A DNA stretch of 12,165 nucleotides from assembly GCA_014859985.1 (NCBI GenBank), contig JACZKN010000292.1:1-12165 (forward strand), read 5' to 3'. Position 1 is the stretch's first letter, and the number at the start of each line of letters is the position of its first letter. Both the position numbers and the translations under genes were made by a program. This DNA comes from Candidatus Krumholzibacteriia bacterium. GTDB lineage: Bacteria > Krumholzibacteriota > Krumholzibacteriia > LZORAL124-64-63. The notes under the pieces are model-generated. The model worked only from the letters and a program-made list of their open reading frames with translations. It searched no databases and was not told where the DNA came from. Positions 8,901 through 12,165 of this stretch are shown in pieces.

Positions 8901-9429
8901 GACGCCGCTGGCCCCCGGTTGGGACGCCCGCGACGATGCGAGCTGGCTGACCGCCTACAACGGCGGCGGCGACGGCACCGCGGCCATGTACCGCCAGCGG
9001 GAGATCGTCCTGAACGACACCTACGCCCAGAACGACGTGATCCTGCTGCGCTGGCGCCTGTTCGCCGACGGCTTCGTGACCGCGTGGGGCTGGGCCTTCG
9101 ACAACATCGTGGTCACGCCCACCGGGCTCTCCGACGCGGGCGAGCTGCCCATGGCGGCGGCCCTGGGGCAGAACTTCCCCAACCCCTTCAACCCCACGAC
9201 GAGCATCGCCTTCAACCTGGAGCGCAGCGGCCCGGTCAAGCTGCAGGTGTTCGACGCCCGCGGCCGCCTGGTGCGCACGCTGGTGGACGAGGCCCGCCAG
9301 GCCGGCCCCCACGCCGTCGACTGGGACGGGCGCGACGGCCGCGGCCGCACGGCGGCCGCCGGCGTGTACCTCTACCAGCTGGAGGCGGGCGGGGAGAAGC
9401 TGCAGCGGAAGATGACGTTGCTGAAGTAG
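5902..9429 (+). CDS. Secreted Asp-box (BNR/sortilin-like) beta-propeller protein with C-terminal FlgD-like sorting domain
   Basis: This is a 1175-residue extracellular or surface protein. The ATG at 5902 has GAGG 8 nt upstream; the in-frame GTG at 5893 overlaps that site and is less likely. Residues 4-24 are hydrophobic (signal peptide or anchor). Ten Asp-box motifs of the S-x-D-x-G-x-T-W type lie with W or F at residues 172, 226, 283, 332, 380, 567, 616, 667, 716 and 768, marking one or two beta-propellers of the sortilin/VPS10 or glycosidase-BNR type. No sialidase arginine triad is evident, so binding rather than catalysis is my guess. Residues about 800-1070 form beta-rich domains, including a jellyroll-like segment (DYVVVEGSLDG). 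The end, from LGQNFPNPFNP (1088-1098) to KMTLLK, is a FlgD-Ig/type IX-style sorting domain that is presumably removed on secretion. It has its own strong promoter. The ligand is unknown. Confidence 0.92.
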   Translation: MNRFVLLTGLAVVAAAVAVLLFVGADRGGDAPEPWLVAEQARLQKQLQHAAPGSDRAFKAQMKLDRLDAWQEGRPQSGFPDEFARVLWEMKVPADRTTPEYEPGYVVRELAKARRTAVRPEKALIWDSRGPGNVAGRARGIIVDPDDPTQLTWFIAAVGGGVWKTGDGGATWRQLMDDLPTLAVQSIAMDPLDHDVIYAGTGESFFNVDTMNGNGIFKSTDRGETWAPLAATLGDPRFNNVSRIIVSPDSAGVVVASATTGAYKAALYPTSSIFRSRDGGTTWTEVHNETGTDSFGGPRILQLVADPTDFDVQYATVFGAGILKSTDHGWTWSYVNTGIADFSGRFELAISPVNNQYLYASAEGASHSELWVSWNGGATWSETFESGSERNWLGAQGWYDNTIVCHPTDARIVYVGGPELWQITLASVGSTSRTTTRLASYSFPHPDHHDLKIVQPMGGDWFLLGTNDGGITRTSIAATGFTMPIDGMVTTQFYGVDKRPGASAYFGGMQDNGTWFSGIDPIETSPWTFAIGGDGYETSWHFDDPQKMIGGYQYNGLLRSLDGGLTWSSATGGLTDTGGGNAPFITKIGKSQARPDHLFAVGKSGVWRSTNFGGSWTLSAVGAADWGPLSSFHDVRVSRADPDIVWAGSRMDASGRIVVSTDGGVSFGGTTVWPDVVMGRISGLATHPTEPNTAYVLFSYAERPKILKTTDLGATWSDLSGHGTGPASTNGFPDVAAYDLLVWPNDPQRIWVGTEIGLVESTDGGATWALANNGLPAVGIWFLTAVEDEIVIGTHGRGIWSHTAPELLDGQTLTPLFESMVQNPGGNLELLFNLRAAFDSTQIRIDGVVVETVPANTALQLHQVSLPVVAPGTRTAFARGFKDGTPYDSITKSKDVVVYAEPVFAYANALDVDGNAFQRSGIDWAQPAGFANGALHTAHDYANSTNPTATLLTPIRVSSLTTLTFDEVAIVEPGEPGSVFGDGDFWDYVVVEGSLDGAVWTPLAPGWDARDDASWLTAYNGGGDGTAAMYRQREIVLNDTYAQNDVILLRWRLFADGFVTAWGWAFDNIVVTPTGLSDAGELPMAAALGQNFPNPFNPTTSIAFNLERSGPVKLQVFDARGRLVRTLVDEARQAGPHAVDWDGRDGRGRTAAAGVYLYQLEAGGEKLQRKMTLLK

Positions 9430-9448
9430 GCGCCTGCAAGGCGGCGCG

Positions 9449-9479
9449 GAAGGCCCCGGGCGCACCGCCCGGGGCCTTC
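9449..9479. terminator. 14-bp hairpin between convergent genes, likely bidirectional terminator
   Basis: Bases 9449-9462 pair perfectly with 9466-9479 around a CAC loop, between the stop codons of the Asp-box gene (9429) and the S41 peptidase gene (9497). The very strong GC stem is flanked by short A and T runs, but there is no long U-tract in either direction. Its position and symmetry make a shared terminator the natural reading. Confidence 0.8.
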
Positions 9480-9496
9480 GTGTGCCCGGACCGCCG

Positions 9497-11785
9497 CTAC
9501 CGGTCCCCCCGCCCGGCGGTCGTCCCCTCGAGCCCCAGGATATGGGCCACCGCCGCCTCCAGCACCTCGTCGCGGCCGGCCCGCAGGCCGGCGATCGTCG
9601 GCTTGACCTCGATGTCCGGCACGATGCCGGCCCGCTGGGTGTTGTTGCGGTCCGCGTCGTAGACGCCGATGCCGCTGATCATCGTGCTCAGCCCGCCGGG
9701 CAGGGCGAAGCGCGAGACGTTGCCGTCGGCGCCCGCGGTGGTCGAGCCCATGACCACGGCCCGGGGCGCGGCCCCGAAGGCCAGGGCATGGTACTCGGCC
9801 GAGCTGAGGCTGACCTCGTCCACGAGCACCACCACCGGCCGGCCGAAGTGGGGCTGCCTGGGTGCCAGCGGCCGGTAGTCGTCCCACAGGAAGGCGCCGG
9901 GGTTGGCCCGGTCCAGCCGCGTGAAGGTGACGAAGCGCGTGTCCTGGTCGACCAGGTGCCCGCCCAGGTCGAAGATGGGGAAGTCCGCCGGGTAGGCCCG
10001 GCAGTCGATGACCAGGCCCGCGGCGTCGGCGGCCAGGGCGGCCTCGATCCAGGTCCGCACCGAGTCGCGCCGGATCCGCTCCAGCGCCATGTAGGCCACG
10101 CCCTGGTCCAGGATCCGGAAGCCGGGGCCGCGCAGGGTGTGGAAGCGGTTGATCGCGAGATCGAGAGAGTCCAGGCCCACCCGCCGGGCCGAGAGCGCCA
10201 GGGTCCGGTCCCCGCGACGGACTTCCATCCGGCAGTCCCCCAAGGGTCCGAGCGGCAGCGCGCTGGCCAACTGGGCCCGGCGCACGGGCTCGTTGGAGGC
10301 CGAGTAGTACGGCGCCCAGGCGGCCATCAGCTCTTCGGCCGGGCGACCGTCCACCGCCAGGACCACGTCGCCGATCTCCAGGCCCGTGGCCGGCCCCAGG
10401 ACCGGGTGGGAGTACCCCGCGACCACCGGCTGGTCCTCGATCCAGCGCACCGACACCGGCAGCCGGCCCTCCCGGCCCGGCGGTCGCACGTCCCAGGCCC
10501 CGCCCAGCTGGGCGTGGCCGTCGTTCAGGCGCGCGACCAGCGCGAGCATCTCCAGGCGGTAGGCGTCGTGGTCGCCGGCCCCGGCCAGGCGGGGCACGAA
10601 TTCCCGCAGCACCCCGGGCCAGTCCGCGCCGATGATGTCCCGGTTGGGGCTGCAGTACTGCACGATGTTCCAGAAGCGGAACAGGGCCAGCAGGCGGTAG
10701 CCGGCGTCGACCTGCTCGTGCCGGTCGTAGGCGGGCTCGTGGTCGAACGCCGGGTTGCCCACGTTCGGGTGCGCGCCCACGTAGAACTGGTCGCCGTCGG
10801 CGGGCCGGGCCGCGTGGACCGCCTGCAGGCGCGCGGCCAGGTCCGCGCCCAGAAGCTCCTGGTCGGCGAGCCAGGCCAGGTCCGCCGGCTGCGCCGGGTC
10901 GACCGGTGGCTCGGCGCAGGGGTCGCAGGGCGCGAGGGGCCCCAACCCGTCGATCCAGCCCACGAGGGCCTGCCGCGCGGCCGCGCGGTCGGGAGCGGCC
11001 AGCACCGGCGGCATCACCCGGAAGAGCTCGAAATCCCAGTGCCGGCGGCCCGTCGTTGCCGCCGGGTGGTGGTACTTCAGGAAACCCCAGACCCGGCCCA
11101 GCAGGGCGAGGTCGTCGGCCTGGAGGTCGCTCGTCCCGGACAGCTCGATGCCCGAGCCGGCGACGAAGGTGGTGTCGGTGTCCAGGACCGTGATGGTGCG
11201 CGCGGCCCGCGGCGCCGCGGCCAGGGGCCGGCCGTCGATCCACAGGGAGAGGTCGTCCACCCAGACGGTGCCGGTGCCCCCCAGCAACGCCCCCACCCGC
11301 AGGCCGCGGGCCTCCGGGCTCAGGGGCAGGACGATGCGATGCTCGGTCCAATCGGTGGTGCCCGTCAGCCCGCGGGCCTGCATGTTGTCGAAGCCGACCG
11401 TGCCGTCGGGGCCATCCTGGCGGAACCAGAGGCCGAACCAGCCCTCCACGTCCTCGCTCTTCAGCCAGCCGCGCAGCTCGATGGTCCGGCCGTCGCGGTC
11501 CGCGTCCAGGCCGAAGGAGAGGGCGGAGAACGCTTCTGCGCTGTCGGCCGTCCGGGTGATGCGGCCGGACATGCGCCCGCCGTGCACCACCACCGTGTCG
11601 GCGGCCAGGGTGGCGCTCGGCCCGCCGTTCCACTGGTCGGGACGGCGGCCGGGACCGCCGGCCTCGAAATCCCAGGCTCCGGGCGCCTGGGCCGCGGCGG
11701 GCGGAACCGACACCCCCAAGGGCAGGAACAGCGGCAGGATCAGCAACAGGACGACGGCGGCCAAGGTGGTGTGGCGGTGCGGCAT
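9497..11785 (-). CDS. Secreted S41-family (tricorn/C-terminal-processing-like) serine peptidase with N-terminal beta-sandwich
   Basis: This 762-residue exported protein has a signal peptide that ends near residue 33 (PPAAA-QA). The ATG at 11785 has GGGAG 7 nt upstream. Residues 35-185 are a carbohydrate-binding-like beta-sandwich (WVDDLSLWIDG). Two similar helical segments follow, RVWGFLKYHHP at 231-241 and RFWNIVQYCSP at 370-380. Next come NDGHAQL (H424), a PDZ-like region at about 450-535 (GLEIGDVVLAVDGRPAEEL) and the S41 core. The nucleophile is probably S661 in DEVSLSSAEYHA, followed by GSTTAGADGNVS at 680-691 and KPTIAGL. The Lys of the Ser-Lys dyad seen in Prc/CtpA falls on A686 here, so a tricorn-like Ser-His mechanism using H424 is more likely. 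It probably degrades peptides outside the inner membrane. It is convergent with the Asp-box gene and divergent from the lipoprotein at 12026. The substrate is unknown. Confidence 0.92.
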   Translation of the reverse strand: MPHRHTTLAAVVLLLILPLFLPLGVSVPPAAAQAPGAWDFEAGGPGRRPDQWNGGPSATLAADTVVVHGGRMSGRITRTADSAEAFSALSFGLDADRDGRTIELRGWLKSEDVEGWFGLWFRQDGPDGTVGFDNMQARGLTGTTDWTEHRIVLPLSPEARGLRVGALLGGTGTVWVDDLSLWIDGRPLAAAPRAARTITVLDTDTTFVAGSGIELSGTSDLQADDLALLGRVWGFLKYHHPAATTGRRHWDFELFRVMPPVLAAPDRAAARQALVGWIDGLGPLAPCDPCAEPPVDPAQPADLAWLADQELLGADLAARLQAVHAARPADGDQFYVGAHPNVGNPAFDHEPAYDRHEQVDAGYRLLALFRFWNIVQYCSPNRDIIGADWPGVLREFVPRLAGAGDHDAYRLEMLALVARLNDGHAQLGGAWDVRPPGREGRLPVSVRWIEDQPVVAGYSHPVLGPATGLEIGDVVLAVDGRPAEELMAAWAPYYSASNEPVRRAQLASALPLGPLGDCRMEVRRGDRTLALSARRVGLDSLDLAINRFHTLRGPGFRILDQGVAYMALERIRRDSVRTWIEAALAADAAGLVIDCRAYPADFPIFDLGGHLVDQDTRFVTFTRLDRANPGAFLWDDYRPLAPRQPHFGRPVVVLVDEVSLSSAEYHALAFGAAPRAVVMGSTTAGADGNVSRFALPGGLSTMISGIGVYDADRNNTQRAGIVPDIEVKPTIAGLRAGRDEVLEAAVAHILGLEGTTAGRGDR

Positions 11786-12025
11786 CGGCGTTCTCCCTCC
11801 GGCGCGCCCCGGAGGGGTCGGGCACGCCCGCTGAACCTATCGGATCAGCCGGCGCCGCGCCACGGCGAATCGTCCCGGCGGCAACGCGGCCCGCCGAAGG
11901 CGGGAGGCTTCCCCTTGTGGTTCCCTCGGATTTCGTGAATCTTAGGATCGCCCCGTGCGTATAAGCAGGATCCGCGCGACCCGGCGCGGGCACCCGACCA
12001 TCACCGCAGAAGGGACCCTGGCGCC
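11786..12025. other. Divergent intergenic region with a 6-bp hairpin
   Basis: This 240-bp gap lies between the S41 gene (minus) and the lipoprotein gene (plus). CCCGCC (11890-11895) pairs perfectly with GGCGGG (11899-11904) around a GAA triloop, which reads as the stable TTC-loop form on the minus strand, inside the presumed S41 leader. I found no good minus-strand promoter; the AT-richer stretch at about 11930-11965 is the likeliest place for both start sites. Confidence 0.4.
11960..11965 (+). promoter_or_regulatory. Possible -10 box (TATAAG) of the lipoprotein gene
   Basis: TATAAG matches five of six -10 consensus bases and lies about 60 bp before the ATG at 12026. No convincing -35 hexamer is found at 16-18 bp, so an activator or another sigma factor would be needed. 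Confidence 0.3.
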
Positions 12026-12165
12026 ATGCTCCCGTTCCAGCCCGGCCGCAACCCGGTCTTCGTTTTGCTGTGCCTCGCCGGCACCATCCTCCTGTTCTGC
12101 GCCTCCGCCTGCAGCAAGGGCGACGGCGGCGCGCCGCCCGCCCAGGCCCAGGGGCCCGGCGGGGC
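12026..12165 (+). CDS. N-terminus of a lipoprotein precursor, cut by window edge
   Basis: Only 46 codons are visible. They encode a lipoprotein signal peptide: MLPFQPGRN, a hydrophobic core (VFVLLCLAGTILLF) and a lipobox-like ASAC at about residues 31-34. A small, glycine-, alanine- and proline-rich linker follows (SKGDGGAPPAQAQGPGG). This start resembles those of RND-efflux membrane-fusion (AcrA/HlyD-type) lipoproteins, but the visible part is only signal and linker, so that is a guess. An AAGGGA sequence sits upstream at a long spacing of about 11 nt. The reading frame is open to the window end. It is divergent from the S41 peptidase gene. Confidence 0.7.
   Translation, partial: MLPFQPGRNPVFVLLCLAGTILLFCASACSKGDGGAPPAQAQGPGG

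Noticed and set aside
5545..9465. A 1306-codon open frame antisense to the Asp-box gene
   Set aside because: Its composition (long runs of V, G, H, A, Q and R without domain motifs) is that of a GC-rich antisense shadow, and the plus strand carries clear Asp-box and FlgD motifs.
9482..11938. An 818-codon plus-strand frame opposite the S41 peptidase, and an 873-codon minus-strand frame offset from it (9372-11993)
   Set aside because: Both lack recognisable domains and show low-complexity G/R/P/H composition; the minus-strand frame at 9497-11785 carries the S41 motifs, signal peptide and ribosome binding site.

Overview
This window is GC-rich DNA (roughly 70% GC by eye) with strong third-position GC bias and long antisense shadow ORFs, so it is bacterial. 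The best lineage clue is the giant secreted protein at 5902-9429. It ends in a QNFPNPFNP-type C-terminal FlgD-like/type IX-style sorting domain, which is typical of FCB-superphylum lineages and related candidate phyla (Krumholzibacteriota- or Eisenbacteria-like). This placement is an inference; there is no rRNA or marker gene to confirm it.

Layout: (1) 1-2468, minus strand: a DinB-like metal-dependent protein, then a SMUG1-type uracil-DNA glycosylase one base downstream, then a PAS sensor histidine kinase that runs off the left edge. (2) 2570-4228, plus strand: a lipoprotein amidohydrolase of the YtcJ/amidohydrolase_3 type, divergent from DinB. (3) 4428-5636, plus strand: an exported thioredoxin-like protein with a TPR-like C-terminus. 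Its reading frame is interrupted by one TGA exactly where the first active-site cysteine belongs (W-TGA-P-S-C-K). A hairpin resembling a bacterial SECIS lies 13-34 nt after that TGA. I read it as a selenoprotein (U57xxC60) that a standard annotation would split into two fragments. (4) 5902-9429, plus strand: a 1175-residue secreted Asp-box (BNR/sortilin-like) beta-propeller protein with a near-consensus sigma-70 promoter upstream. (5) 9497-11785, minus strand, convergent: a secreted S41-family peptidase with an N-terminal beta-sandwich. A 14-bp hairpin separates the convergent pair. (6) 12026 to the right edge, plus strand: the beginning of a small lipoprotein precursor.

No single pathway joins the genes. 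The common theme is the cell envelope: five of the eight genes carry export signals (two lipoproteins, the periplasmic Sec-thioredoxin, the sorted propeller protein and the S41 peptidase), while the DinB/SMUG1 pair points to nucleic-acid damage handling. The outstanding observation is the candidate selenoprotein. I see no tRNA, rRNA, CRISPR array, insertion sequence or transposase in the window.
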